From Tistlia sp040905785 (lineage in GTDB: Bacteria; Pseudomonadota; Alphaproteobacteria; Kiloniellales; DSM-21159), in NCBI RefSeq assembly GCF_040905785.1, contig NZ_JBBDQW010000066.1, forward strand, positions 30,633 to 94,632: DNA of 64,000 nt, given 5' to 3'. Shown here in pieces: positions 50,866-59,589 of this stretch. Numbering within the stretch: the first letter of the stretch is position 1; the number at the start of each line of letters is the position of its first letter. The notes under the pieces are model-generated. The model saw nothing but the letters and a program-made list of their open reading frames with translations, had not been told where the DNA came from and made no database searches. The translations under genes were made by a program, and so were the position numbers.

Positions 50866-51368
50866 CAGGTTTTCTCCGCTGCCGCGGCGGCCGCGGCCGC
50901 CTTCACGGCGCACACGATATTGGTGTAGCCGGTGCAGCGACAGAGGTGCCCGGACAGCAGGTCGCGGATCTGCTCTTCCGTTGGCTCCGGGCAGTCGCGC
51001 AGGAAGGCCTCCACCGACATCAGGATGCCGGCGGTGCAGTAGCCGCACTGCACGGCGAAGTTGGCGCGGAAGGCCTCCTGCAGGACGGAGAGCCGGCCCT
51101 CCGGCCCGGCCAGCCCCTCGACCGTCTCGACGCTGCGGCCCTCGACCTGCACCGCCAGGGTCAGGCAGGCGCGCTGCGGCTGCCCGTCGATCTGCACGGT
51201 GCAGGCGCCGCAGACGCCATGCTCGCAGCCGACATGGGTGCCGTAGGCGCCGATCTCGTGGCGCAGGAAGTCGCTCAGCAGCATGCGCGGCTCGGCGCTG
51301 CCGATCACGGCCCGGCCGTTGAGGTGGAAGCCGATCTCGCTTTTGCTGCCAGCCTTCAGGATCGGCAT
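50865..51368 (-). CDS. (2Fe-2S) subunit of CO-dehydrogenase/xanthine-oxidase-type hydroxylase (CoxS-like)
   Basis: 167 residues from ATG 51368. First cluster HVGCEHGVCGACTVQIDG plus RACLTLAVQ; second cluster VQCGYCTAGILMSVEAFL and LSGHLCRCTGYTNIVCAV. An Ala-rich tail follows. Its 3' end overlaps the hydrolase gene by one base and its 5' end overlaps the FAD subunit gene by 13 bp. Electron transfer between Mo site and FAD. Confidence 0.93.
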   Translation of the reverse strand: MPILKAGSKSEIGFHLNGRAVIGSAEPRMLLSDFLRHEIGAYGTHVGCEHGVCGACTVQIDGQPQRACLTLAVQVEGRSVETVEGLAGPEGRLSVLQEAFRANFAVQCGYCTAGILMSVEAFLRDCPEPTEEQIRDLLSGHLCRCTGYTNIVCAVKAAAAAAAAEKT

Positions 51369-52180
51369 GCCCGTGCCTCCTCGATGACGCTGCGTCCGAG
51401 CCGCCGCACGAGGTCGCGGCGGTAGCGCGCGCTGGCGTGCATGTCGTCGTAGCCCTCCAGGTCCCAGGCGAAGGCGTTGAGCGCCTCCTCGAGCGTCGCC
51501 TCCTCGTGGTGCCAGCCGCGGACCGCCGGCCGGTCGGCGACCCCGGCGACCGCCAGGCGGATCTCCTCGCCCTCGGCGATGGCCGCCAGGGCGACGATGG
51601 CGAAGTCGCCGTGGCGCCGCGCGATCTCGCGGAAGGCGACGCCCTGCCCCGGCCGCGGCAGCGGAAAGCGCGCCGCCAGGATCATCTCGTCCGGCGCGCG
51701 CGCCGTGGTCAGCGGCCCGAGCTGGAAGTCCTCGGCGCTCAGCTCGCGCTCGCCGCGCGCGCTCCCGAGGCGCAGGCTGCCGCCCAGGGCGGCCAGGCAC
51801 AGCGGCAGCTCGGCGCTGGGATCGGCGTGGGCGAGCGAGCCGCAGATCGTGCCGCGGCTGCGGGTCTGATAGTGGCCGACCCAGGGCAGCGCCAGCTTCA
51901 GCAGGGGCGAATCCTCGCTGTCCCGAAGGGATTCGGCCAGGGCCGCCTGGGTGACGCCGGCGCCGACCTCCAGCGCGCCGCCGCGGCGCTCCAGGCGGCG
52001 CAGCGGCTCCAGGCGCGAGATGTCGATCAGCACCCGGGGCCGCGTCAGCCGCAGGTTCAGCATCGCCACCAGGGACTGGCCGCCGGCCAGCAGGCTGGCC
52101 TCCTCGCCGTGGCGCGCGAGCAGCTCCAGCACCTCCTCCAGGTCGTCCGGACGACAGTAGTCGAAGGCCGGCGGCTTCAT
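51356..52180 (-). CDS. FAD-binding subunit of CO-dehydrogenase/xanthine-oxidase-type hydroxylase (CoxM-like)
   Basis: 274 residues. EEASLLAGGQSLVAMLNLRL and RGTICGSLAHADPSAELPLCLAALG are the two FAD-binding motifs, followed by the CO-dehydrogenase flavoprotein C-terminal domain. ATGA-type overlap with the large-subunit gene. Completes a three-subunit enzyme, in contrast with the two-subunit enzyme at 43428. Confidence 0.93.
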   Translation of the reverse strand: MKPPAFDYCRPDDLEEVLELLARHGEEASLLAGGQSLVAMLNLRLTRPRVLIDISRLEPLRRLERRGGALEVGAGVTQAALAESLRDSEDSPLLKLALPWVGHYQTRSRGTICGSLAHADPSAELPLCLAALGGSLRLGSARGERELSAEDFQLGPLTTARAPDEMILAARFPLPRPGQGVAFREIARRHGDFAIVALAAIAEGEEIRLAVAGVADRPAVRGWHHEEATLEEALNAFAWDLEGYDDMHASARYRRDLVRRLGRSVIEEARACRS

Positions 52181-55146
52181 CGGCCGAGCCCCAGGCGCGC
52201 CAGCAGCCGTCTCCAGGGCGAGCGGCCGGCCGGCGCCGCGCCCGGTCCCTCCGCCGTCTCCAGCTGGCGCGCGAAGCCGGCGAGGAACTGCCGGATCAGC
52301 AGGCCGGACGCGCCTTCCAGAAGGCGCGAGCCAACCGAGGAGATCTTGCCGGAGAGGTCGATGTCGTACTGGTAGTCGATGCGCGTGCCGGCGCCCTCCT
52401 CGACCAGCAGGAGCCGGCCCTCGCCCCGCGCCGCGCCCAGGGCGCCCTGCGCCTCGCCGAGGATGCGCAGGGACTCCGGCTCTTCGAGGTCGCACAGCTC
52501 GAGCCGCGCCGTGAAGGCGCCGCGGATCGGCCCGACCCGCACCACCGCCTCGGCCAGGTAGCGCCGCTCGCCCTGCTGCTCGAAGCGCCGGCAGCCGGGA
52601 ATCACGGCGGCCAGGGCGTCGGGATCCAGGAGCCGCTTCCAGACCGCTGCCCGGTCGGCGGCGATGAGGTAGCTGTTTCGCCCGGACAGGGCGGCCGGCC
52701 GGGCCCGGCGTTCCGGCGTGGCGCGGGCGGCGGCGCCCGGCCGCTCGGGGCGCGGCGGCTCGGCGCCGGAGAGCCAGGCGTTGATGCGGTCCTCGGTGAT
52801 CGGCAGGCGGACCTCGGCGAGGTCGAGCGCGTCGGCGACCGCGTTGGCGATGCAGACCGGCGTACTCATGTTGTTGCCCTCGCCCAGGCCCTTGGCGCCG
52901 AGCCGCGTGAAGGGCGAGGGCGTCTCCAGGTGCAGGACCAGGGGATCGCGCACCTCGGGCGCGGTCGGCAGCAGGTAGTCGGCGAAGGTGCCGGCGAGCA
53001 GGCTGCCGTCGCTGCCGTAGGCGTAATCCTCGTAGAGGCTGGCGCCCAGTGCCTGGACGTAGGAGCCGACGATCTGCCCCTCGGCGATCGCCGGATGCAG
53101 CAGCCGCCCGGCGTCGTGCATGGTGACGTAGCGGTCGATCGTCAGGCGGCCGGTCGAGCGGTCGATCTCGACGCCGCAGAAGTCGAAGACGAAGCCGTAG
53201 GTGAGCGAGGTGTTGATCTCGTCGGCCTCGGTCGGCGGCGCCAGCTCGGGCGGCGACCAGTGGGCGGTCTCGCGCAGGCTCGGCGGCATGCCCTCCGGCA
53301 GCGAGCCCGGCGACCAGTGCAGCGAGCCGGCGACGCGGTAGAAGGCGGCGGCGTTGTCGGGATTGCCGCGCGCGAAGATCCGGCCGCCCTCGAAGACCAG
53401 CTGCTCCGGCTCGGCGTTGAGCTTCTGGCTGGCCAGGCGCGCCATGCGGTCGCGCAGCCGGGTCGCGGCGAGGTGCGCGGCGCTGGCCGTGGCGCCGGCG
53501 AAGCGCGACGAGTAGTTGCCGGCGGCGACCGACCAGGCCTCGCGGCCGGTGTCGTGCTCGGCCGCGACGGCGATATCCTCGGGCGGCAGGCCCAGGACCT
53601 CCCCGACGATCTGCGCCAGCACGGTGCGGTGGCCCTGGCCCTGGGGCACCGAGTCGGCGGTCACGGAGACCGAGCCGGTGGCGTCGATCTCGACAGTGGC
53701 CGAGGCGATGGCGCCATCCTTGGGCCCCGAGCGGGCGCGCTGCTCGGGGCTCAGCAGCGTGCTGAGGTAGCCCATGTTCGACATGCCCGGCTCGACCACG
53801 GCGGCGAAGCCGATGCCGTAGAGCCGGCCGGCGGCGCGCGCCTCCACGCGGCGGCGGCGCAGCTCCGCCAGCCCGCCCTCCTCGACGGCGCGCTCGACCG
53901 CGGCCTGGTAGTCGCCGGAATCGTAGAGCGCCCCGGCAGGCGCGCGGTAGGGGAAGGAGCCGGCGGGGATCAGGTTGCGCCGGACCACCTCGAGCGGATC
54001 CAGCGCCAGCTCGACGGCGATGCGCTGCATCAGCCGTTCCAGCGCGAAGTAGAGCTGCGGCCCGCCGAAGCCGCGCACCAGGCTCGCCGGCACCTTGTTG
54101 GTCAGCACGACGCGGTTGCGGATCGCCAGGTGGCGGAGCCGGTAGGCGCCGCTGGAGGCGCCGTGCATGCGGTAGAGCGGGCCCGGCATCGGCGCGCGCA
54201 TCCAGGCGCCGTAATCCTCCAGCTGGTCGAGCTCCAGCGCCTCGACGACGCCCTCCCCGGTCACCGCCGCGCGCAGGCGGGTGACACGGTTCGGTCCCGA
54301 GCCGGAGGCGACAAGGTGCTCGAGCCGGTCCTCGACCCACTTCACCGGCTTGCCGGTGACGCGCGAGGCCAGGCACATCATGACGATGTTGGTGAAGATC
54401 GCGAGCTTGGCGCCGAAGCTGCCGCCCGAGCAGGGCGGCGTGCGCAGGCGCAGCCGGTTGCCCGGCACGCGCAAGGCCCTGGCCATCACCGTGTGCAGGC
54501 CGTAGGGGCCCTGGAAGTTCGCCAGCACGTCGTAGATGCCGTCGCCGGCGCGGTAGTCGGCGACCACGACGTAGCCCTCGATGGGACAGGGCAGGACGCG
54601 CGGGTAGTCGACCGTCATCTCGATCACGCGGTCGGCCGCGCCCAGCACCGCCTCGGGATCGCCGTAGCGGAAGCGGCGGTCGTGGACGACGTTGCTGCCG
54701 ACCTCGGGGTGGATGGCGGCGGCCCCCTCCTCGGCGGCGGCGACCGGATCGAGCAGCGGCGGCAGCGGCCGCGTCTCGAGCCGGACCAGCTCGGCGGCGT
54801 CCTCGGCCTCGTAGCGGCTGCGCGCGACCACGATGGCCAGCGGCTCGCCGACGTAGCGCAGGCGGCCGATCGCCAGGCAGTAGCCCTCCGGCCGCTTCAC
54901 CGCGGCCAGCAGCGGGTCCGAGATGCGGGCGACCTCTTCGCCGGTGATGACCGCCTCGACGCCCGGCATCGCCAGCGCCTCGGCGGTGTCGAGGGTCAGG
55001 ATCTCGGCATGGGCCTCGGAACTGCGCACGACCACGGCGTAGAGGGTGCCGGCGGCGACCGGCAGGTCGTCGGCAAAGCGCGCGGTGCCGGTCAGGAGCG
55101 CCGGGTCCTCGACTCGCAGCATGCTCTCGCCGACCGCCTGCGCCAT
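52177..55146 (-). CDS. Mo-hydroxylase large subunit fused to a CoxG-like (SRPBCC) domain
   Basis: About 989 residues from ATG 55146. The first about 800 are the xanthine-oxidase large subunit: LRVEDPALLTGTARFADDL, TPPCSGGSFGAKLAIFTNIV, PASLVRGFGGPQLYFALERL, and LGEGNNMSTPVCIANAVADAL carrying the Mo-site glutamate in the form GEGNNM instead of GEGGT. From about residue 830 a CoxG-type domain begins: GRNSYLIAADRAAVWKRLLDPDALAAVIPGC, ending with IRQFLAGFARQLE. CoxG is normally a separate protein for membrane attachment or maturation. Start 55146 is preferred over 55239 because GGGAG precedes it and the upstream ATG falls inside a repeated regulatory motif. Substrate unknown; an aromatic or heterocyclic acid or its CoA ester is likely. 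Confidence 0.9.
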   Translation of the reverse strand: MAQAVGESMLRVEDPALLTGTARFADDLPVAAGTLYAVVVRSSEAHAEILTLDTAEALAMPGVEAVITGEEVARISDPLLAAVKRPEGYCLAIGRLRYVGEPLAIVVARSRYEAEDAAELVRLETRPLPPLLDPVAAAEEGAAAIHPEVGSNVVHDRRFRYGDPEAVLGAADRVIEMTVDYPRVLPCPIEGYVVVADYRAGDGIYDVLANFQGPYGLHTVMARALRVPGNRLRLRTPPCSGGSFGAKLAIFTNIVMMCLASRVTGKPVKWVEDRLEHLVASGSGPNRVTRLRAAVTGEGVVEALELDQLEDYGAWMRAPMPGPLYRMHGASSGAYRLRHLAIRNRVVLTNKVPASLVRGFGGPQLYFALERLMQRIAVELALDPLEVVRRNLIPAGSFPYRAPAGALYDSGDYQAAVERAVEEGGLAELRRRRVEARAAGRLYGIGFAAVVEPGMSNMGYLSTLLSPEQRARSGPKDGAIASATVEIDATGSVSVTADSVPQGQGHRTVLAQIVGEVLGLPPEDIAVAAEHDTGREAWSVAAGNYSSRFAGATASAAHLAATRLRDRMARLASQKLNAEPEQLVFEGGRIFARGNPDNAAAFYRVAGSLHWSPGSLPEGMPPSLRETAHWSPPELAPPTEADEINTSLTYGFVFDFCGVEIDRSTGRLTIDRYVTMHDAGRLLHPAIAEGQIVGSYVQALGASLYEDYAYGSDGSLLAGTFADYLLPTAPEVRDPLVLHLETPSPFTRLGAKGLGEGNNMSTPVCIANAVADALDLAEVRLPITEDRINAWLSGAEPPRPERPGAAARATPERRARPAALSGRNSYLIAADRAAVWKRLLDPDALAAVIPGCRRFEQQGERRYLAEAVVRVGPIRGAFTARLELCDLEEPESLRILGEAQGALGAARGEGRLLLVEEGAGTRIDYQYDIDLSGKISSVGSRLLEGASGLLIRQFLAGFARQLETAEGPGAAPAGRSPWRRLLARLGLGR

Positions 55147-55338
55147 TCGCTCCCTGTCCGTTCGGCGAGTTGCGCCCGGCCGCGCCCCGGCGGCAGGTCC
55201 GTCGCCTTTTGCTTCTTCTATCGGGATAGTAGCTTGCATAATCGAACTTTAGAATCAAGCCTTGCCGCCGACGTCAGCTTGCTGTAGTCACTTGCACAAT
55301 CGAACTGACTTGAGTCAGCACAGTCGGAGGGGAGAGCC
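55147..55338. promoter_or_regulatory. Divergent promoter region with repeated motif
   Basis: 192 bp between the leftward Mo-hydroxylase operon and the rightward CoA-pathway operon. Two copies of a 17-bp motif lie at 55233 (CTTGCATAATCGAACTT) and 55291 (CTTGCACAATCGAACTG), 58 bp apart. Around the second, AGTCA and TGACT form an inverted repeat with a 15-bp spacer (55286-55310). Likely binding sites for one regulator serving both operons. Confidence 0.65.
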
Positions 55339-56325
55339 ATGCGCGCGGTGGTCGTCGGAGAGCTGAACAATCGCGACTCGATCGGCATCGGCGAGGTCGA
55401 GGCGCCCACGCCCGGAGACGGCGAGGTCCTGGTCCAGGTCGGCGCCAGCAGCGTCAACTTCCCCGACATCCTGATGCTGGACGGCAAGTACCAGATCCGC
55501 CCCACCCCGCCCTTCGTCCTGGGCAAGGAGGCGGCCGGCACTGTCGCCGCCGTCGGCGCCGGCGTGACCCGGGTGAAGCCCGGCGAGCGCGTGCTCGTCC
55601 AGGTCGACAGCGGCGGCTTCGCCGAGCAGGTCGTGGCGCCCGAGAGGGCCGTCTTCGCGATTCCCGACGACATGGACTTCGAGACGGCGGCGGCCATGGG
55701 CCTCGTCTACCAGACCGCCTGGCTGGGCCTGGTCGAGCGCGGGCGCCTGCAGGCCGGCGAGGCGGTGCTGGTCAACGGCGCCTCCGGCGGCGTCGGCATG
55801 GCGGCGGTCGAGCTGGCCGCGGCGCTCGGCGCCGAGGTCCTGGCCGGACTGACGACGCCGGCCAAGGCCGCGACGGTCGAAGCCGCCGGCGCCCGCCATG
55901 TCGTCGACCTGAGCGTGCCGGACCTCAAGGACGCCTTGCGCAGCCAGGTCGCCGGGAAGCTCGGCGGCCGCGGCCTCGACCTGGTGCTCGACATGATCGG
56001 CGGCGAGGTCTTCGAGGCCAGCCTGCGCGCCCTCGCCTTCGGGGGCCGCGCGGTCGTCATCGGCTTCGCCGGCGGCAACATCCCGACCGTGCGCACGAAC
56101 TACCTGCTGCTCAAGAACATCGCGGTGCTGGGCTCGACCATCAACGGCTACCTCGACAGCCGCCCCGAGGTCGTCGTCCGGGCGCAGGAGGAGGTCGTGC
56201 GCCTGTGGCGCGAGGGCAAGCTGAAGCCGAACATCATGCGCCGCTTCTCCCTCGGGCAGGCGCGCGAAGCCCTGGCCGCCGTGGAGAAGCGCGAGGTCGT
56301 GGGCAAGGTCGTCATCACCTTCTAG
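55339..56325 (+). CDS. NADPH:quinone oxidoreductase / zinc-less MDR-family protein
   Basis: 328 residues. N-terminal GroES-like domain (VQVGASSVNFPDILMLDGKY), nucleotide motif VLVNGASGGVGMAAVELAAALG, and the C-terminal PNIMRRFSLGQAREALAAVEKRE typical of quinone oxidoreductases. It lacks the zinc cysteines of alcohol dehydrogenases. It may reduce a quinone or an enoyl/enone-CoA intermediate. GGAGGGGAG precedes the ATG. First gene of the rightward operon. Confidence 0.9.
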   Translation: MRAVVVGELNNRDSIGIGEVEAPTPGDGEVLVQVGASSVNFPDILMLDGKYQIRPTPPFVLGKEAAGTVAAVGAGVTRVKPGERVLVQVDSGGFAEQVVAPERAVFAIPDDMDFETAAAMGLVYQTAWLGLVERGRLQAGEAVLVNGASGGVGMAAVELAAALGAEVLAGLTTPAKAATVEAAGARHVVDLSVPDLKDALRSQVAGKLGGRGLDLVLDMIGGEVFEASLRALAFGGRAVVIGFAGGNIPTVRTNYLLLKNIAVLGSTINGYLDSRPEVVVRAQEEVVRLWREGKLKPNIMRRFSLGQAREALAAVEKREVVGKVVITF

Positions 56326-56373
56326 CCCGCGAGCCATCCGACCGAAGAGGTCGCCGAGCAAGGAGAGGTTGCC

Positions 56374-57135
56374 ATGAACGTCGAAACCGGTTCCGCCACG
56401 ACCGTCGCCAGCCCGTCCGAGGCCAAGGACGGCTACCGCGACATGCTGGTCCGCCTGATGACCCGCCAGCTCTACGCCGAGACCGCGACGGCCGAGGTCT
56501 TCGGCCGCTCGATCGGCGCCGCCCCGACCTGGCCGGAGAAGTTCATGGCCGCGGAATTCGCGCTGGAGGAGGCGCAGCACAGCCAGATCCTCTGCGGCCT
56601 GATGAAGGACCTGGGCGAGGACCCCGACGCGATCATCGCCGGCCGCCCGGCCGCCGCCCAGTTCTGGAGCATCGACCTCGACAACTGGCTGCACATCGCG
56701 GTCTTCAACTTCACCGTCGACCGCGCCGGCAGCCACCAGATCATGGAGTACCGCAAGTCCAGCTACGCCCCCTGGGCGAGCTCGATGGGCGTCGTGCTCG
56801 ACGACGAGGAGGAGCACTACGAGAACGGCGTCGAGAACCTGCGGGCCTTCGCCAAGGACCCGGCCCAGCTCGCCGAGTTCCAGAAGGTCTTCGACGGCCT
56901 GCTGCCGGTCACCCTCAAGCGCGCCTTCGGCCGCCCCGACGGCGCCGACAACGAATTCTGCCTGGCCCACGGCCTGAAGCGCCATTCGACCGAGCAGGTG
57001 ATCAACCGCTATCTCGAGGAGATGAAGGGCTTCATGGCCGGCTCGGGCCTGCGCTTCCCACCGATCTCGGCCTTCGAGCAGCAGGGCGTCGTGCTCAAGG
57101 ACAGCACCCGCCGCATCCTCGAGACCCAGCCCTGA
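56374..57135 (+). CDS. PaaA/PaaC-like ferritin-fold di-iron oxygenase
   Basis: 253 residues, mostly helical. Helix motifs AEFALEEAQHSQILCGLM (ExxxEExxH-like) and VLDDEEEHYENGVENL (ExxH) plus an earlier Glu in LYAETATAEVFG give the four-helix carboxylate di-iron site. The style matches the phenylacetyl-CoA epoxidase catalytic subunits and BoxB-like benzoyl-CoA epoxidases. No PaaB, PaaD or PaaE partners are encoded in this operon, so its reductase is unknown; the quinone oxidoreductase before it is one candidate. Likely oxygenates a CoA-thioester ring. Confidence 0.75.
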   Translation: MNVETGSATTVASPSEAKDGYRDMLVRLMTRQLYAETATAEVFGRSIGAAPTWPEKFMAAEFALEEAQHSQILCGLMKDLGEDPDAIIAGRPAAAQFWSIDLDNWLHIAVFNFTVDRAGSHQIMEYRKSSYAPWASSMGVVLDDEEEHYENGVENLRAFAKDPAQLAEFQKVFDGLLPVTLKRAFGRPDGADNEFCLAHGLKRHSTEQVINRYLEEMKGFMAGSGLRFPPISAFEQQGVVLKDSTRRILETQP

Positions 57136-57189
57136 AGCCACCGACCGCCAATAGAGCCGGCCACCGATAGAGAAGGAGTCTTCGCGGAC

Positions 57190-58008
57190 ATGTCCTCACC
57201 CCTCGAGGTGCTCGCAGAGCACTACCGCTTCCAGTCGCTCCTGGTCGAGCAGCGCGACGGTGTGCTGGAAGTCACGCTCAACCGGCCGGAACGGCTGAAC
57301 ACCTTCGACGAGACCATGCGCCGGGACTTCATGGCGCTGGAATGGCGCATCGAGCGGGACCCGGAGATTCGGGCGGTGATCTTCTTCGGCGCCGGCGAGC
57401 GCGCCTTCGGCGCTGGCGCCGACCTGAGCTTCTTCGAGGAGGACTGGCGCTCGCCCGACTTCCGCGTCGAGTACCGCTGGATCCACGACTTCTTCGACAT
57501 GATCGAGCGGGTCGAGAAGCCGGTGATCGCGGCCGTCCACGGCATCTGCGCCTGCGGCGGCCTGGAGCTGGCCATGGCCTGCGATTTCCGCATCGCCGCC
57601 GAAGGCACCCGCTTCGGCTTCACCGAGGCCAACATCAACCTGATTCCGGGCTCCGGCGGCTGCTCGCGGCTGATCCAGCTGGTCGGCGTCAGCTGGGCCA
57701 AGGAGCTGGTCATGGCCGGCGAGTTTCTGGACTGCGAGCAGGCCAGGCAGGTCGGCCTGATCACCCGCGTCGTGCCGCCCCAGCAGCTGCAGGAGGCCGC
57801 GCGCGCCCTTGCCGCCAAGCTGGTCGCCAAGGCGCCCCAGGCGATGGGCGTCGCCAAGCAGGTGCTGAACGCCTGCCAGAGCCTGGACCTCGCCTCCGGC
57901 CGCGTGCTCGAACGGATGGCCCAGAGCACGCTGATCCTGACCGAGGACCACAAGGAAGGCGTCAGGGCATTCCGCGAGAAGCGCAAGCCGAGCTATACCG
58001 GACGCTGA
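57190..58008 (+). CDS. Enoyl-CoA hydratase/isomerase (crotonase family)
   Basis: 272 residues. AFGAGADLSFFEEDW, HGICACGGLELAMACDF and FTEANINLIPGSGGCSRLIQ provide the oxyanion hole and both catalytic glutamate positions. The extra DLSFFEEDW insertion and the C-terminal GVRAFREKRKPSYTGR tail are typical of crotonases acting late in ring-derived CoA pathways. GAAGGAG precedes the ATG. Possibly hydrolyses the opened or oxygenated ring, as BoxC and PaaG/PaaZ-type enzymes do. Confidence 0.9.
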   Translation: MSSPLEVLAEHYRFQSLLVEQRDGVLEVTLNRPERLNTFDETMRRDFMALEWRIERDPEIRAVIFFGAGERAFGAGADLSFFEEDWRSPDFRVEYRWIHDFFDMIERVEKPVIAAVHGICACGGLELAMACDFRIAAEGTRFGFTEANINLIPGSGGCSRLIQLVGVSWAKELVMAGEFLDCEQARQVGLITRVVPPQQLQEAARALAAKLVAKAPQAMGVAKQVLNACQSLDLASGRVLERMAQSTLILTEDHKEGVRAFREKRKPSYTGR

Positions 58009-58042
58009 GGCGCCCGCTCGGCGCGTCGGGGGGACAGGGACG

Positions 58043-59578
58043 ATGCTCGACCTCGGCACCAGCTTCCTCGCCTCGGTGGAGCGCGACGGCGAGGCGACGG
58101 CGATACTCGATGGCCCGCTGCGGCTCAGCTACGCCCAGTGGCTCGGCCGCATCGGCGCGACCGCCGAGGCGCTGCAGGGGCTCGGCCTGGAGCGCGGCGA
58201 CTTTTTGCTGACCGCGCTGCAGAACCGCTGGGAGGCGGCGACCCTGCACTGGGCCTGCCAGTTCCTCGGCCTCGTCGTGACGCCGGTCAACTGGCGGGTC
58301 AAGCCCGAGGAGCTGGACTTCTTCCTGCAGGACAGCGGCGCCAGAGCCCTGGTCTTCGACGGTGCCGCGCTCGAGGCGGTCGCCCGCTCCGCCGCCGCCG
58401 GCAGGGTGCCGCGCGTCGCCGTCGGCTGCGAGCCCGGGGCGGTGCCCGCGGGCACGCTCGCCTTCGAGAGCCTGCTCGGCGAGGGCTCGGCGCCTCCGCC
58501 CGAGCCCCGGGCCGCGGCCGAGGACCTCTCGCTCATGCTCTACACCTCCGGCACCACGGGCCGGCCGAAGGGCGTGCCGCGGCGCCACCGCGTGGAGCGG
58601 GCGGCCGCGCTGGCCCACGTCGCGCAGAACCGCTACGGCCCCGGCGAGCGGACCCTCGGCGTCATGCCGCTCTATCACACCATGGGGGTGCGCTCCCTGC
58701 TGGCCATGTCGCTCGTCAACGGCCTGTTCTGCTGCCTGCCCCGCTTCGATGCCGGGCGCGCCCTGGAGGTCATCGCCGGGGAGCGGCTGACCAACCTCTA
58801 CCTGGTGCCGACGCTCTACCACGACCTGGTGCACCATCCGGCCTTCGCCGACAGCGAGGTCGGCTCGGTGCGCAAGCTCGGCTTCGCCGGCGCGGCCATG
58901 ACCGAGGGCCTGCTGCGCCGCCTCGTCGAGGCCTTCCGGCCGGAGCTCTTCGTCAACCACTACGGCTCTTCGGAGATCTACACCTTTACCATCGATCCCG
59001 ATGCCGCCGCCAAGCCCGGCTCCGCCGGCAAGCCGGGCCTGAACCAGCGGGTCCGGGTGATTCGCCTGGGCAGCGACGACCCCGAGGCGCGCGCCGCCCC
59101 CGGCGAGGAGGGCCAGATCGCCGCGGACCTGCTCAGCGACGAGGCCTTCGAGGGCTACTGGCAGCGGCCCGACGCCGACGCCAAGTCGATCAGCCGCGGC
59201 TGGTACTTCACCGGGGACACGGGCTACCGCGACCGCGACGGCGACCTCTTCGTCACCGGCCGGGTCGACGACATGATCATCACCGGCGGCGAGAACGTCT
59301 TCCCGCTCGAGGTCGAGTCGGCGCTCTCGCTGCACCCGGCGGTCGAGGAGGTCGCCGTCGCCGGCCTGCCCCACGAGCGCTGGGGCCAGCAGGTCACGGC
59401 CTTCGTCCGGCGCGCCCGCCCGGTCGGCGGCGAGGAGCTCGACAGCTTCTGCCGCGGCAGCGGCCTCGCCGACTTCAAGCGGCCCCGCGCCTACGTCTTC
59501 GTCCAGGCGATTCCCAAGTCGCCGGTCGGCAAGATCCTGCGGCGCCTGCTGGTCGCCGGCGACTACCAGAAGGAATGA
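58043..59578 (+). CDS. AMP-dependent acyl-CoA synthetase/ligase
   Basis: 511 residues. A3 motif LMLYTSGTTGRPKGVPRRH, A5 NHYGSSEIYTF, A7-A8 GWYFTGDTGYRDRDGDLFVTGRVDDMI, and A10 IPKSPVGKILRRLL with the catalytic lysine. Activates a carboxylic acid to its CoA ester via acyl-AMP. The substrate-pocket region (VMPLYHTMGVRSLL) resembles ligases for aromatic or alicyclic acids. It follows the crotonase by 34 bp and overlaps or abuts the next crotonase. Confidence 0.93.
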   Translation: MLDLGTSFLASVERDGEATAILDGPLRLSYAQWLGRIGATAEALQGLGLERGDFLLTALQNRWEAATLHWACQFLGLVVTPVNWRVKPEELDFFLQDSGARALVFDGAALEAVARSAAAGRVPRVAVGCEPGAVPAGTLAFESLLGEGSAPPPEPRAAAEDLSLMLYTSGTTGRPKGVPRRHRVERAAALAHVAQNRYGPGERTLGVMPLYHTMGVRSLLAMSLVNGLFCCLPRFDAGRALEVIAGERLTNLYLVPTLYHDLVHHPAFADSEVGSVRKLGFAGAAMTEGLLRRLVEAFRPELFVNHYGSSEIYTFTIDPDAAAKPGSAGKPGLNQRVRVIRLGSDDPEARAAPGEEGQIAADLLSDEAFEGYWQRPDADAKSISRGWYFTGDTGYRDRDGDLFVTGRVDDMIITGGENVFPLEVESALSLHPAVEEVAVAGLPHERWGQQVTAFVRRARPVGGEELDSFCRGSGLADFKRPRAYVFVQAIPKSPVGKILRRLLVAGDYQKE

Positions 59579-59589
59579 AAGGTCTGTCC

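Noticed and set aside
55147..55239. Upstream ATG (55239) for the Mo-hydroxylase large subunit
   Set aside because: No ribosome binding site before it and it lies inside one copy of the repeated regulatory motif; ATG 55146 has GGGAG and starts next to the conserved part.
52930..55287. A 785-codon plus-strand frame opposite the Mo-hydroxylase large subunit
   Set aside because: Composition is Arg/Gly/Asp/His-rich without domains; the minus strand holds all xanthine-oxidase motifs.
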